Source: Clostridia bacterium (GTDB lineage Bacteria; Bacillota; Clostridia; TANB77; CAG-508). From it: 33,578 nt of DNA. The notes below the pieces were generated by a model, which saw only the letters and a program-made list of their open reading frames with translations, had not been told where the DNA came from and ran no database searches. The stretch covers positions 1 to 33,578 of the forward strand of contig JAAVZA010000041.1 of NCBI GenBank assembly GCA_022791395.1, in the 5' to 3' direction. Below, piece after piece: positions 16,456 through 26,024 of the stretch. The position numbers and the translations under genes are program-made. Position 1 is the first letter of the stretch. The number at the start of each line of letters is the position of its first letter.

Positions 16456-17019
16456 TTAAATTATAAAGCCCTCCCATGGATGATCCGTCGAAGTTCCTGG
16501 TATTACGCATTCCTTTTCCTTCTCTGTCAAGGGCTCAAAGAGATCCTCATATTTTGCCAATAAGGTCTCGATTGTCTCCTTTTCCTCCGGTGTCAGCTCA
16601 TCTTCTGTCGAACAGTCCTCTGCTAAGCTGTAGTGCGTGACAGGTACCTCGTTGAAGAACAGAGTGATTTTCAGAGCATCAGCATATTCCCTCAAAGTGG
16701 AAATAAGCTCGTCCACATCAGTATGAACGTTGGAGGTGTGGATAACATGATGAGAAGTATACAAATGGAATTCTCCATTCGGGTAAATAGCGTAGGATTT
16801 TATCAAAGCATCCACTTTTTTCTCATCAACCACACGGACAGAGTTAACTTCTGATGAGCATCTCTTCCAGAGTTCTTCATCAGATAGAGATCGCAATCTT
16901 GCGCTGCGTACAGAGTACACATGGAACACTGCAGAGTTCTTGCAATCTACTAACACGATTAAATGCTTCTGCTTCGTCCGCAGAAATTGTAAATCAGAAA
17001 AATCGTATTTTTTCATCAT
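16456..17019 (-). CDS. Hypothetical protein, GC-rich and foreign-looking
   Basis: About 187 residues from ATG 17019 (a second ATG at 17016 is equally possible; AGAGAGG lies at 17031-17025). The protein is soluble and acidic toward the C-terminus (ELTPEEKETIETLLAKYEDL), ending STDHPWEGFII; no family recognised. Base composition and codon use differ sharply from neighbours: CGC, CGA, CGG, GCC and CTG codons are common. It carries an in-frame CGG in FLRTKQK near residue 16. If CGG causes +1 shifts in this host the product would be a short dead peptide. With its own perfect promoter and terminator it looks like a recently acquired cassette. Confidence 0.75.
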   Translation of the reverse strand: MMKKYDFSDLQFLRTKQKHLIVLVDCKNSAVFHVYSVRSARLRSLSDEELWKRCSSEVNSVRVVDEKKVDALIKSYAIYPNGEFHLYTSHHVIHTSNVHTDVDELISTLREYADALKITLFFNEVPVTHYSLAEDCSTEDELTPEEKETIETLLAKYEDLFEPLTEKEKECVIPGTSTDHPWEGFII

Positions 17020-17056
17020 CAATACCTCTCTTTCTTGAGACTACTGTTATATAATT

Positions 17057-17085
17057 ATTATATTAAATTTTCATAAAAATGTCAA
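17057..17085 (-). promoter_or_regulatory. Perfect consensus promoter for the foreign-looking gene
   Basis: Minus strand TTGACA (17085-17080), 17 bp, TATAAT (17062-17057), 38 bp upstream of the start codon. Confidence 0.85.
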
Positions 17086-17234
17086 TATCTGCAACTAATT
17101 ATGTAACCACCATATAAAAGTTAGATTTTATCAAGATTGAATTATCCTAAAAAGTATGATAAACTAAAGCTAATTTAGATATAGTTAAATTATTATGTAG
17201 TAGTTAATAAACAATAGAAATGGAGAGGAAATAT

Positions 17235-18281
17235 ATGAACTATATTGAAGGATTAAGAAGAGAAATAAAACAATATTATAAAATACTATCTAAAGAGTTT
17301 CCAGAATTTTTATATGACTATATTAATACACGTGAAATGCAAAGAATAAATGGAAGTAGTATCGTATGTGGAACTGACTGGACTAGTTTATATAATAATA
17401 AATTCTATTATACAAATTTAGAGCATAGTATAGGTGTTGCATTAATTATATGGAATTTTACAAAAGATAAGAAACAAACCTTGGCAGGATTATTTCATGA
17501 TATAGCAACACCAGCTTTCAAACATTGTATAGACTTTATGAATGGAGACTATACAAATCAAGAATCAACAGAGGCCAAAACTGAAGATATTATTAAAAAT
17601 TCAAAAGAAATTATGAATTTATTAGAACATGATGGAATTAAATTAGAAGAAGTTGTGGATTATCATATATATCCAATAGCAGATAATGATACACCCAAAT
17701 TATCTGCAGATAGATTAGAATATACATTTATGAATGGTATATTTTTTGAAGAAGTATGGGATTTAGAAATTATAAAGAAAATATATGATAATATAGAAGT
17801 TTTAACAAATGAAGAAGGAATACACGAACTAGGATTTAAAAATATAGAAATAGCAGAAGAATTTGTTAAACGTGCAAGTAAAATATGGCCGAAATGGATA
17901 GATAGTAAAGATAAATTAACAATGCAATTTATTGCAGATACTGTAAGAAAAATGAATGAGTACAGTCTCCTAAAAATAGAAGACTTATATAGATACTCTG
18001 AAAAGGAAATCATAGAGAAAATTAATAACAGTGGGATAAAGGAGATAGAAATAGCATTTAAAAAATTTCAAGAAGCAACTCAAATGTATGAAGGAAATGA
18101 ATATGTACAAGATAAGTATTGTATAAGTATAGAATCAAAGAGGAGATATATTGATCCTTTAGTAAAATGTAAAAATGAGGTAAAAAGAATAAAAGATATT
18201 TCAAACCAAGCAAACCAAGATATAGAAAGATATTTAAAATTCAAAACAGAGAAATATGCTTATTTTGATTTTAATTTTTAG
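17235..18281 (+). CDS. HD-domain phosphohydrolase
   Basis: ATG 17235 is preferred to 17220 because GGAGAGG lies at the right distance before it; the product has 348 residues. The HD metal site is visible: His in LEHSIGVALI, the HD pair in AGLFHDIATPAFKH, and a downstream Asp in LSADRLEYTF. Together these resemble HD hydrolases acting on nucleotides or phosphoesters, but the substrate is not evident. The C-terminal third is helical and charged. It is 14 bp upstream of rsmA and may share its transcript. A possible promoter is TTGAAT-17-TAAACT near 17143-17171. Not a CRISPR gene in composition or operon. Confidence 0.8.
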   Translation: MNYIEGLRREIKQYYKILSKEFPEFLYDYINTREMQRINGSSIVCGTDWTSLYNNKFYYTNLEHSIGVALIIWNFTKDKKQTLAGLFHDIATPAFKHCIDFMNGDYTNQESTEAKTEDIIKNSKEIMNLLEHDGIKLEEVVDYHIYPIADNDTPKLSADRLEYTFMNGIFFEEVWDLEIIKKIYDNIEVLTNEEGIHELGFKNIEIAEEFVKRASKIWPKWIDSKDKLTMQFIADTVRKMNEYSLLKIEDLYRYSEKEIIEKINNSGIKEIEIAFKKFQEATQMYEGNEYVQDKYCISIESKRRYIDPLVKCKNEVKRIKDISNQANQDIERYLKFKTEKYAYFDFNF

Positions 18282-18295
18282 AGGGGGAAAAATTT

Positions 18296-19150
18296 TTGAG
18301 TAAGATATATGAAGAAACTAAATTTTTAATGAAAAAATATGGAATAACTGCAAATAAAAAACTGGGACAAAACTTTTTGATAGAGGATAATGTTATAGAG
18401 AAAATAGTGGAATCATCATCTTTAACGAGTGAAGATTTAGTTATTGAGATAGGACCAGGTCTTGGAACTTTAACTAAAGAATTATTAGAAAAAGCAGGAA
18501 AAGTTATATGTATAGAATTAGATAATAGAATGATATCTATTTTAAAAGATAGATTTTTTATGTATAAAAACTTTGAAATAATAAATGAAGATGTATTAAA
18601 AGTAGACTTAAATAAACTAATTAGAGAAAACAAAGAAAAGGATCAAATTAAAAATGTAAAAATAGTAGCAAATCTTCCTTATTATATTACAACACCAATA
18701 ATAATGAAATTATTAGAAGAAAGACTAGATATTGAAAGTATAACAGTAATGATACAAAAAGAAGTAGCAGATAGATTAACTGAGCTTCCAGGAGGAAAAA
18801 GTGGAGGTGCAATCACATATACAGTATACTATTATGCAGAAGCAGAAGAATTATTGACCGTTCCAAATAATTCTTTCATTCCAGAACCAGAAGTAGAATC
18901 AGAAGTAATAAAATTAACCTTAAGAAAAAAACCAGTAATTGAAGTTACAGATGAAAAGAAGTTTTTTGAGTTGATAAAAGTAAGTTTTATGCAAAGAAGA
19001 AAAACTTTATTAAATGCACTTTCAAATTCAACATTTAATATTAGTAAAGAGAAAATGGAACAAGTTTTAAAGGATTTAAACATTGATACAAGAGTAAGAG
19101 GAGAAGCATTAAGCATAGAACAATATGCTGAGATTGTAAAGAGAATTTAG
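18296..19150 (+). CDS. rsmA: 16S rRNA dimethyladenosine transferase
   Basis: RsmA/KsgA dimethylates two adjacent adenines in the 3'-terminal helix of 16S rRNA. TTG start at 18296 with GAGGGGG eight bases upstream; 284 residues, normal length. Motifs: KKLGQNFLIEDNVIEKIV, the SAM-binding IEIGPGLGTLTKELL, the acidic end of strand 2 (CIELDNRM), and catalytic NLPYY followed by ITTPIIMKLLE. Intact, no CGG codon. Confidence 0.97.
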   Translation: MSKIYEETKFLMKKYGITANKKLGQNFLIEDNVIEKIVESSSLTSEDLVIEIGPGLGTLTKELLEKAGKVICIELDNRMISILKDRFFMYKNFEIINEDVLKVDLNKLIRENKEKDQIKNVKIVANLPYYITTPIIMKLLEERLDIESITVMIQKEVADRLTELPGGKSGGAITYTVYYYAEAEELLTVPNNSFIPEPEVESEVIKLTLRKKPVIEVTDEKKFFELIKVSFMQRRKTLLNALSNSTFNISKEKMEQVLKDLNIDTRVRGEALSIEQYAEIVKRI

Positions 19151-19223
19151 AATTTGCAAATTATGTAAATATAATGTATAATAAAGATGTTGCAAATAAC
19201 AATAGCATTGTGGAGGGAAAAAT

Positions 19224-19475
19224 ATGAGCGATAACTTTTTAGGAAAAGGCGACATATTTGATAGTCCAGAGGAGGTTGCAAAACGGCTATATGAGGAAAT
19301 GAACGATTCTTTGGCTGTGATGACGGAAGAAGAGTTCGAAAGCTGGCTTGATGCCAAGATGGAAAAACAGTATATCCAGGTAGGCACGTTAAAAATACCA
19401 GTTGCCGAAGGATACAAAAAAGCTGTATGGCATTATGTGGCATACCTCTATTACTGGAAGACTCCGAAAAGGTAG
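19224..19475 (+). CDS. Small hypothetical protein, foreign-looking
   Basis: 83 residues from ATG 19224 with TGGAGGG upstream. Acidic N-terminal half (SPEEVAKRLYEEMNDSLAVM) and an aromatic C-terminus (AVWHYVAYLYYWKTPKR). No family recognised. Codons such as AGC, GGC, GCC and GTG give it a higher GC content than rsmA and minD on either side, similar to the gene at 16456. It contains an in-frame CGG (19284-19286) as apparent Arg21; a +1 shift there would end the product within seven codons. It has its own terminator, so it looks like a recent insertion between rsmA and minD. Confidence 0.7.
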   Translation: MSDNFLGKGDIFDSPEEVAKRLYEEMNDSLAVMTEEEFESWLDAKMEKQYIQVGTLKIPVAEGYKKAVWHYVAYLYYWKTPKR

Positions 19476-19496
19476 GCTTTTATTTAGCTACCGATT

Positions 19497-19541
19497 AAAA
19501 GAATGAGCAGATCTACGCTTGTAGACTGTTCATTCTTTTAT
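19497..19541 (+). terminator. Strong intrinsic terminator
   Basis: Long stem AAAAGAATGAGCAG (19497-19510) with CTGTTCATTCTTTT (19526-19539), capped by CTAC-GCTT-GTAG. The A and T arms make it usable in both directions. Confidence 0.85.
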
Positions 19542-19576
19542 ATTACAGAAATATTACAAAAATTATGACTAATTCA

Positions 19577-19605
19577 TTGACTTTTCATACAAAAAAAGAT
19601 AAGAT
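19577..19605 (+). promoter_or_regulatory. Promoter of minD-minE
   Basis: TTGACT (19577-19582), 17 bp, TAAGAT (19600-19605), about 58 bp before the minD ATG. Confidence 0.65.
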
Positions 19606-19663
19606 ATAAGTGTTAAAAATAGTAAGTAAAAAATGTATGAGGTAGTTTTTAGGAGGAGAATAT

Positions 19664-20458
19664 ATGGGAGAAGTTATCGTTATAACATCTGGAAAAGGTG
19701 GAGTAGGAAAAACAACAACAACTGCGAATTTAGGTTCAGCACTTGCTATGCAAGGAAAAAAAGTAGTATTAATTGATACAGATATTGGACTTAGAAATCT
19801 TGATGTTGTTATGGGATTAGAAAATAGAATTGTTTATGATATAGTAGACGTTGTCGAAGAAAAATGTAAATTAAGACAAGCCCTAATAAAAGACAAGCGT
19901 TTTCAAGAACTTTTTTTACTTCCAGCAGCTCAAACAAGAGATAAAAGTGCTGTAAATGAAGAACAAATGAGAGATTTAACTTCAAAATTAAAAGAAGAAT
20001 TTGATTATATATTGATAGATTGTCCAGCAGGAATTGAGCAAGGTTTTAAAAATGCGATTGCAGGAGCAAATCGTGCGATAGTAGTAACAACAGCAGAAAT
20101 ATCAGCAATAAGAGATGCAGATAGAATTATAGGATTACTAGAATCATCAGATATAAAAAATCCAGAATTAGTAGTAAACCGTATTAAACCAAATATGGTA
20201 AGAAGAGGAGAAATGATGGATGTTGATGATATAGTAGATTTATTAAGCATAGAATTAATTGGTGTTGTACCAGATGATGAGTTTGTTGTAACACAAACAA
20301 ATAAAGGAGAGCCAGTAGTACAAAATAGAAAAGCACCATCAGGAAAAGCATATTTAGAAATAGCAAGAAGAATATTAGGCGAAAATATAGAAGTTACAAT
20401 ACCAGGTAGAGAGAAGGGGTTTTTAGCAAAAATAAAAAGACTATTTGGAATAAAATAA
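19664..20458 (+). CDS. minD: Septum-site determining ATPase MinD
   Basis: MinD is a membrane-cycling ParA-type ATPase that positions the division septum. 264 residues from ATG 19664 after AGGAGGAG. The deviant Walker A is SGKGGVGKTTTTANL (about 9-23), followed by DTDIGLRNLDVVMGLENRIVYD and a switch region LIDCPAGIEQG. The C-terminal KGFLAKIKRLFGIK is the amphipathic membrane-targeting helix. Followed 23 bp later by minE. Intact. Confidence 0.97.
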   Translation: MGEVIVITSGKGGVGKTTTTANLGSALAMQGKKVVLIDTDIGLRNLDVVMGLENRIVYDIVDVVEEKCKLRQALIKDKRFQELFLLPAAQTRDKSAVNEEQMRDLTSKLKEEFDYILIDCPAGIEQGFKNAIAGANRAIVVTTAEISAIRDADRIIGLLESSDIKNPELVVNRIKPNMVRRGEMMDVDDIVDLLSIELIGVVPDDEFVVTQTNKGEPVVQNRKAPSGKAYLEIARRILGENIEVTIPGREKGFLAKIKRLFGIK

Positions 20459-20481
20459 TATGAAGTGGGGGAAGGTAAATA

Positions 20482-21084
20482 ATGTTTGAAGGCATAATAA
20501 ATTTTTTTAAAAATTTAGGAAAAAAAGACGGACAAGCAGTAAAATCAAAAGATGCAGCAAAAGAAAGACTACATTTGGTTTTAATGCAAGATAGAGCAAA
20601 TGTGTCAGCCGACTTTTTAGATCTAATGAAACAAGAAATAATAGAAGTAATAAAGAAATATATAGATGTTGATGAAAATGCAATAGATGTAAGACTTACA
20701 AACAAAACAAATGGTGATGGACTAGCAGGAGCACCTGCTTTATATGCAAATATTCCAATTGTAAGTATAAAAGAAGAAGTAAAAAATAAGATGGCAAGAC
20801 AAACAAATCAAAAAGATGATAAACAAGAGGTACAAAAGGAAGAAAAAGAAGTAGCAGTAGAGAAAAAAGAAGACATGGAAAAGAAAGAGGAAACTGTTAA
20901 AGAAGAATTAAAAATAGAAGATGATAAGACAGAAGAAGCTAAACTAAAAGACGAAACAAAAAGTGAAGAAAAATCACAAAAAATAGATGATAAAGAAGCT
21001 ATAACTGAAAAGGAAACTGAACAAAACACTAAAACAACTGAAGAATTAGAAGAAAATGAAAAAGAGAAAAATAATAGTAAATAA
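20482..21084 (+). CDS. minE: MinE with a long charged C-terminal extension
   Basis: MinE stimulates MinD ATPase and drives its release from the membrane. The first 90 or so residues are a full MinE: membrane-targeting N-terminus MFEGIINFFKNLGKK, MinD-contact region KERLHLVLMQDRA, then the dimerisation domain ending in ALYANIPIVSIKEEVKN. The protein is 200 residues whereas MinE is usually 80-100. The extra 105 or so residues are almost only K, E, D, T and Q (EEKEVAVEKKEDMEKKEE), predicted disordered or a charged helix. The RBS GGGGGAAGG is good and the frame is uninterrupted. Confidence 0.92.
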   Translation: MFEGIINFFKNLGKKDGQAVKSKDAAKERLHLVLMQDRANVSADFLDLMKQEIIEVIKKYIDVDENAIDVRLTNKTNGDGLAGAPALYANIPIVSIKEEVKNKMARQTNQKDDKQEVQKEEKEVAVEKKEDMEKKEETVKEELKIEDDKTEEAKLKDETKSEEKSQKIDDKEAITEKETEQNTKTTEELEENEKEKNNSK

Positions 21085-21141
21085 GTAATTAGTATTAATA
21101 AATAAAATTAAAAGTAATAATTAAATCCAATTAACCTCAAT

Positions 21142-21168
21142 AGCCCCCTTAAAAAAGGGGACTTTTTG
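21142..21168 (+). terminator. Terminator after minE
   Basis: CCCCTT-AAAA-AAGGGG (21145-21160) with flanking AG/CT pairs, followed by TTTTT. Confidence 0.85.
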
Positions 21169-21224
21169 GAAATATAACATTTATTTAAATATAAAAAATC
21201 ATTCTTTTTAGAAAGGAGAGACTT

Positions 21225-22336
21225 GTGAAAAAGAAAATTCTAAAAAATATGGAATGGGGAATATTAATTTGTTGTATAGCATTATTAGTAATAGGTTGTA
21301 TATCGCTATATTCGGCTACACGGAGAAGATAATTATGACGAGTTAAAAAAACAAGTAATGTGGTCAATAATAAGTATTCCTATAATGATAGTAGTAATAT
21401 TTATTGATTATAATTTAATAGCAAAATTCTCACCAATCTTTTATGGAATTTTTATAATATTACTAATAGCGGTTTTATTTACGCCAGTAGTAAATGGAGC
21501 AACAAGCTGGTTCAAAATAACAGAAGGAATTAAATTTCAACCAAGTGAATTCGCAAAAATATTTGTAATAGTATTCTTGGCATATATAATGCAAATTGTA
21601 CAAAAAAGAGATAAAAAACAGATAAATAAGCCATTAAAATTACTAGCAATATTAAGTGCTGTTGCAGTACCAGTATTATTAATAATAAAACAACCGGATT
21701 ATGGAACAGCTATAGCTTTCTTAATGGCAACAGTATTAATGTTATTCGTAGCAGGTTTAGATAAAAAGTACATTATAGCAACAGTATTAATAATAGCTAT
21801 AGCATTACCACTAGTATATAATTTTGTATTACCAACTCATGCCAAAAACAGAATAGATGTATTTTTAAATCCAAATCTAGATCCAAGAGGATCACGGATA
21901 TAATATTATACAATCTAAACTAGCAATAGGTTCAGGAAGATTAGTAGGGATGGGATTATTAAAAGGAAATCAAACACAACTTGGATTTTTACATCCAAAA
22001 ACTACAGATTTTATCTTCTCAGTTATAGGAGAAGAGATGGGATTTATCGTAGCAGGAGCAGTAATAATTTTATATGTAGTATTAATAACAAAAGCTATTT
22101 ATGTGGCCAAAACTGCAAAAGATGATTTAGGCTCATACATTGCAATGGGAATAGTAGGGATATTCTTGTTTCATATGATAGAAAACATAGGAATGACAAT
22201 GGGACTATTACCAATAACAGGGGTACCACTTCCATTCGTAAGCTATGGAGGAAGTTCATTAGTAACGAATTTTATTTGTATAGGAATGTTACTAAATATA
22301 AGTGGAAGAAGACAAAAAACAATATTTGTTGATTAG
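21225..22336 (+). CDS. rodA: SEDS peptidoglycan glycosyltransferase RodA, two +1 shifts at CGG
   Basis: RodA polymerises glycan strands during wall elongation. GTG 21225 follows AAAGGAGAG. CGG at 21321-21323 breaks the frame in the first extracellular loop; skipping C gives LYSATGEDNYDELKKQ. A second at 21895-21897 restores DPRGSGYNIIQSKLAIGSG. The corrected polytopic protein has 369 residues, the normal SEDS length. RodA-type signatures: SWFKITEGIKFQPSEFAKI, KQPDYGTAIAF, TDFIFSVIGEEMGF and HMIENIGMTMGLLPITGVPLP followed by FVSYGGSSL. RodA is preferred over FtsW from the HMIENIGMTMG wording and the minDE context. Confidence 0.9.
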
Positions 22337-22348
22337 GGGACAGAATAG

Positions 22349-23317
22349 ATGTATTTAAAACCATTAAAAATTGGAAATGTTGAGATAGATAATAATATAA
22401 TGTTAGCTCCAATGGCAGGTATAACAGACTTGCCATTTAGAATAATATGTGAAAACTATGGTACAGGAATAACCTTTACAGAAATGGCAAGTAGTAAAGC
22501 AATATACTATAGTGATGAAAAAACAAAAGACTTACTAAAAATAGAAGGGCAAAAAAGACCAATTGGAGCACAAATATTTGGAAGTGATATAGAAGCTTTA
22601 AAAGTAGCTGCAGAATATGTATCAAGTTTTGCAGATATAGTTGATATAAATATGGGATGCCCAGCACCAAAAGTTGTAAAAAACGGAGATGGAAGTAAAT
22701 TATTATTAGACTTAAAAAAGGTAGAAGAAATAGTAACTGAAGTAGTAAAATCATCTAAAGTACCAGTTAGCGTAAAAATACGTAAAGGATGGAATGAAGA
22801 AAACATTGTAGCAAAAGAGGCTGCTTGGATTATAGAAAAAGCTGGCGCAAGTATGATTACAATTCATGGAAGAACAAGAGCTGAATTCTTTAGTGGAGAG
22901 GTAGATTTAAAAGCAATAAAAGAGGTAAAAGAAGCGGTAAAAATACCAGTAATAGGTAATGGTAATATACAAGATGAAGAAAGTGCACTTAAAATGTTCG
23001 AATATACAGGAGTAGACGGCATTATGATTGGTAGAGCAAGTATAGGAAATCCGTGGATATTTAAGAGATTAATACACTTTTTACAAACCAAAGAAAAATT
23101 ACCAGAAATAAAAAATGAAGAAAAATTGAAAACAATTTTACATCATATAGAACTTGAGGTAAAAGAAAAAGGAGAAAGAGTAGGAATACAAGAATTAAGA
23201 AAACATATGGCTTGTTATATAAAAGGAATAGATGATGCAAGCAAAATAAGGGCTAAAATTAATTCTATAAATAATAAAGAAGAATTAGAAGAACTACTAA
23301 AAGAAATATTGAAATAA
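22349..23317 (+). CDS. dusB: tRNA-dihydrouridine synthase B
   Basis: Flavoenzyme reducing uridines to dihydrouridine in tRNA. 322 residues, 12 bp after rodA and probably cotranscribed. MLAPMAGITDLPFR forms the FMN-binding start of the TIM barrel, the catalytic Cys lies in INMGCPAPKV, and TIHGRTRAEFFSG and VIGNGNI followed by DGIMIGRASIGNPWIF complete the fold; the C-terminal helical tRNA-binding domain is present. Intact. Confidence 0.95.
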   Translation: MYLKPLKIGNVEIDNNIMLAPMAGITDLPFRIICENYGTGITFTEMASSKAIYYSDEKTKDLLKIEGQKRPIGAQIFGSDIEALKVAAEYVSSFADIVDINMGCPAPKVVKNGDGSKLLLDLKKVEEIVTEVVKSSKVPVSVKIRKGWNEENIVAKEAAWIIEKAGASMITIHGRTRAEFFSGEVDLKAIKEVKEAVKIPVIGNGNIQDEESALKMFEYTGVDGIMIGRASIGNPWIFKRLIHFLQTKEKLPEIKNEEKLKTILHHIELEVKEKGERVGIQELRKHMACYIKGIDDASKIRAKINSINNKEELEELLKEILK

Positions 23318-23322
23318 ATATA

Positions 23323-23351
23323 TTGTACAGAAAAATTATTATTGATATACT
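23323..23351 (+). promoter_or_regulatory. Promoter of the DUF2207 gene
   Basis: TTGTAC (23323-23328), 17 bp, TATACT (23346-23351), 24 bp before the ATG at 23376. Confidence 0.55.
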
Positions 23352-23375
23352 ATCCATAAGAGGGGGGAAATACAT

Positions 23376-25135
23376 ATGAAAAAGAATAGAAAATGTTTAA
23401 TTTTAGCAATATTTTTAGTTATGGGGAGTATATGTTTATTTTCAACTAAAGTAAAAGCAACTAATTCCATAAGTGAAATTACAATGGATGTATATATTGA
23501 TAAAAATGGAACTGCACATATAACAGAAAAATGGTATGCAAATCTTACAGAAGGAACTGAAGGATATAAGCCATATGGTAATTTAGGTAAATGTAGTATT
23601 ACCAACTTTTCTGTATCAGATGATACAGGAAAAATATATGAAACATTAAATTATTGGAGTACCAGCAGTTCTTTTAACAATAAAGCATATAAATGTGGTA
23701 TTGTTAAAAAAATAATGAAGTTGAACTATGTTGGGGAATTAGTAAATATGGAAGTAGAACGTATACATTAAATTATAATATTACTAATTTTGTAAATCAA
23801 TATACAGATAGTCAAGGCATATATTTTAGTTTAATGCCAAGAAAATTTCAACAATCGCCCGGAAATGTAGAAATTAAAATTTATGCAGATACTAAATTCA
23901 ATGAAAAAAATTCTAAAATATGGGCTTTTGGATACAAAGGTGGAGATATTAATTTCTCTAATGGAAGTATTATAATGAAATCTAATGGGAGATTAGGTTC
24001 ATCAAGTTATATGACTACATTAATAAAGTTTGAAAATAGAATATTTAATACTACTAATAAAGTAAATAGAACATTTAACGATATTTATAATGAGGCTATG
24101 TCTACTGTTAGTAATAAGGAAAAAAATGATAAAACTATGATTATGGTAATATTATTACCAATTATAATGTATTTAGCAATGTTTATAATAATAATAGAAA
24201 TTGTAAAAAGGTATGTGAGTAAGAAACCATTAAAAACGTTACAATTTGATGGAGGGACTATGTTACCAAATCAAAAAGAGGTGGATTACTTTAGAGATAT
24301 TCCGTGCAATAAAGATTTGTTTAGAGCATATTGGATAATATATAAATATGGAATTGTAAGCAACAGTAAGGCTAAATCTTATTTAATAGGTGCGATTTTG
24401 TTAAAATGGATAAAAGAAGGTAAAATTAATATTTCTAAAACTAAGAAAGGTTTATTTAGTTTTAAGGATAATAATTATGCGATTGATTTAACTAATATAA
24501 ATTCTGTAGATAATGAATTAGAAAACAGTTTATTAAGACATTTAAAAGAAGCAAGTGGCAAAAATCTGATATTAGAAGCAAAAGAATTTGAAAAATGGTG
24601 CAAAAAAAATTATACTATTCTTGATTTGTGGTTTGATAGAGTTATTAATCTAAAAACAGAGCAGTTAGTAAAAGAGGGATTAATAAAAGAAGATACTATT
24701 ATAAAAAAACAATTAGGGGTACAGATTACAAAAAAAATTCAAACAGTGGATTCATCAATTAAGGGCGAAGCAATACAAATATTAGGATTAAAAAAATTCT
24801 TACTAGAATATAGTATGATACAAGATAGGCAAGTAATCGAAGTTCATTTATGGGAAGAATATCTAATATATGCAACATTACTTGGAATAGCAGATAAAGT
24901 ACAAGAACAATTTAGTAAGTTGTATCCAGAATTTAAAGAATTATCAAATTTAAATACAGAAGATATAATTATATATACAAATCAATTTGCATATATAGGT
25001 GTGGATGCTGCAAGAAAGGCAAGAGAAGAATATTATGAAAGGAGAAGCAGTTATAGTTCAGGAGGCGGCGGTTCAAGCTATAGTGGTGGAGGAAGCAGTG
25101 CTAGTGGTTCAAGTTCAGGTGGAGGATTTAGATAA
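23376..25135 (+). CDS. DUF2207-type membrane protein with a frameshift at an A-run
   Basis: ATG 23376 after AGAGGGGGG. Residues 1-30 are a signal peptide (KCLILAIFLVMGSICLF), followed by an extracellular beta domain (MDVYIDKNGTAHITEKWYA) typical of DUF2207. The frame is lost at a run of seven A at 23706-23712; adding one A (or slipping back one) restores NNEVELCWGISKYGSRTYTL and the frame continues to the end, about 586 residues in total. A transmembrane helix (MVILLPIIMYLAMFIIIIEI) and a large cytoplasmic domain follow, ending in a Gly/Ser-rich tail, GGGGSSYSGGGSSASGSSSG. Function unknown. The break is not at CGG, so it is a separate event: sequencing indel, real mutation or transcriptional slippage. 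Confidence 0.85.
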
Positions 25136-25248
25136 AGCGTAGTAAGAAATATTTCTCCAAAACATAACTTAAATAATAATCTTACTCATACAATAAAATA
25201 GCAATTAATATAATTAAATAGCAAATAAATTTGAAAGGAATGAAGCCT

Positions 25249-25936
25249 ATGAAAAATAAAAAGCTATTATATATTATTGCTATTTTTTTTATTATTTGTG
25301 TTATCTTAGTAACAACAATATGTTTTTTTAGAAAAAATGATTATAAAACAGGAAATATTGGAAATACTAATATTAAATCAGCTGAAAATATTAAAGAATA
25401 TATTTTAAAAATTAGTTCATATGAAGCAGATATTAGTTTAGAAGTTACAAGCAACAAAACTACTAATAAATATAGATTAATACAAAAATATGCAGAACCA
25501 AATATATTTAAACAAGAAGTATTAGAACCTAATAATATAAAAGGATTAACAACAATATATGATGGAACAAATTTAAAAATAGAAAATAGTCGGTATAAAT
25601 TTAAGCAAAATATATGAAAATTATAATTATATTTCCGAAAATTCATTATGTTTATATAATTTTATTGAGGATTATAAAAAAGATAATGATGCAAAATGTA
25701 GAGAAGAAGACAATCAAATTATATTAGAAACAAAAGCACAGGATAGTAACAAAAAATATAATGTATATAAAAAATTATACATAGATTCTAAAACTGGAAA
25801 ACCAACAAAAATGGAAATAGAAGAAATTAACAAAAAAATGCTAGTTTACATATTATATAATGAGATAAAAATTAATAGTATAAATAAAGAAGAAGTACTA
25901 GCATTTAAATTAAATATCCAAGAAAAAGACATATAA
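25249..25936 (+). CDS. GerS/LolA-fold membrane-anchored protein, one +1 shift at CGG
   Basis: ATG 25249 with AAAGGA nine bases upstream. An N-terminal hydrophobic segment (LLYIIAIFFIICVILVTTI) anchors the protein. The frame breaks at CGG 25591-25593; skipping C gives LKIENSGINLSKIYENYNYI and reaches TAA at 25936, 228 residues. SYEADISLEVTSNKTTNKY, then QEVLEPNNIKGLTTIYDGTN and the C-terminal DSKTGKPTKMEIEE are typical of GerS-related, LolA-like proteins of Clostridia, which in C. difficile take part in spore germination. A lipobox Cys is not convincing, so membrane anchoring by the helix is assumed. Confidence 0.75.
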
Positions 25937-26024
25937 ATCTTTTAAATACTATATTTTTCTCTAAACTAAAATTTAAAATATATCTGGCGAAAAAACAAAA
26001 ATTGTAATACCAGGAGTGAATAAA

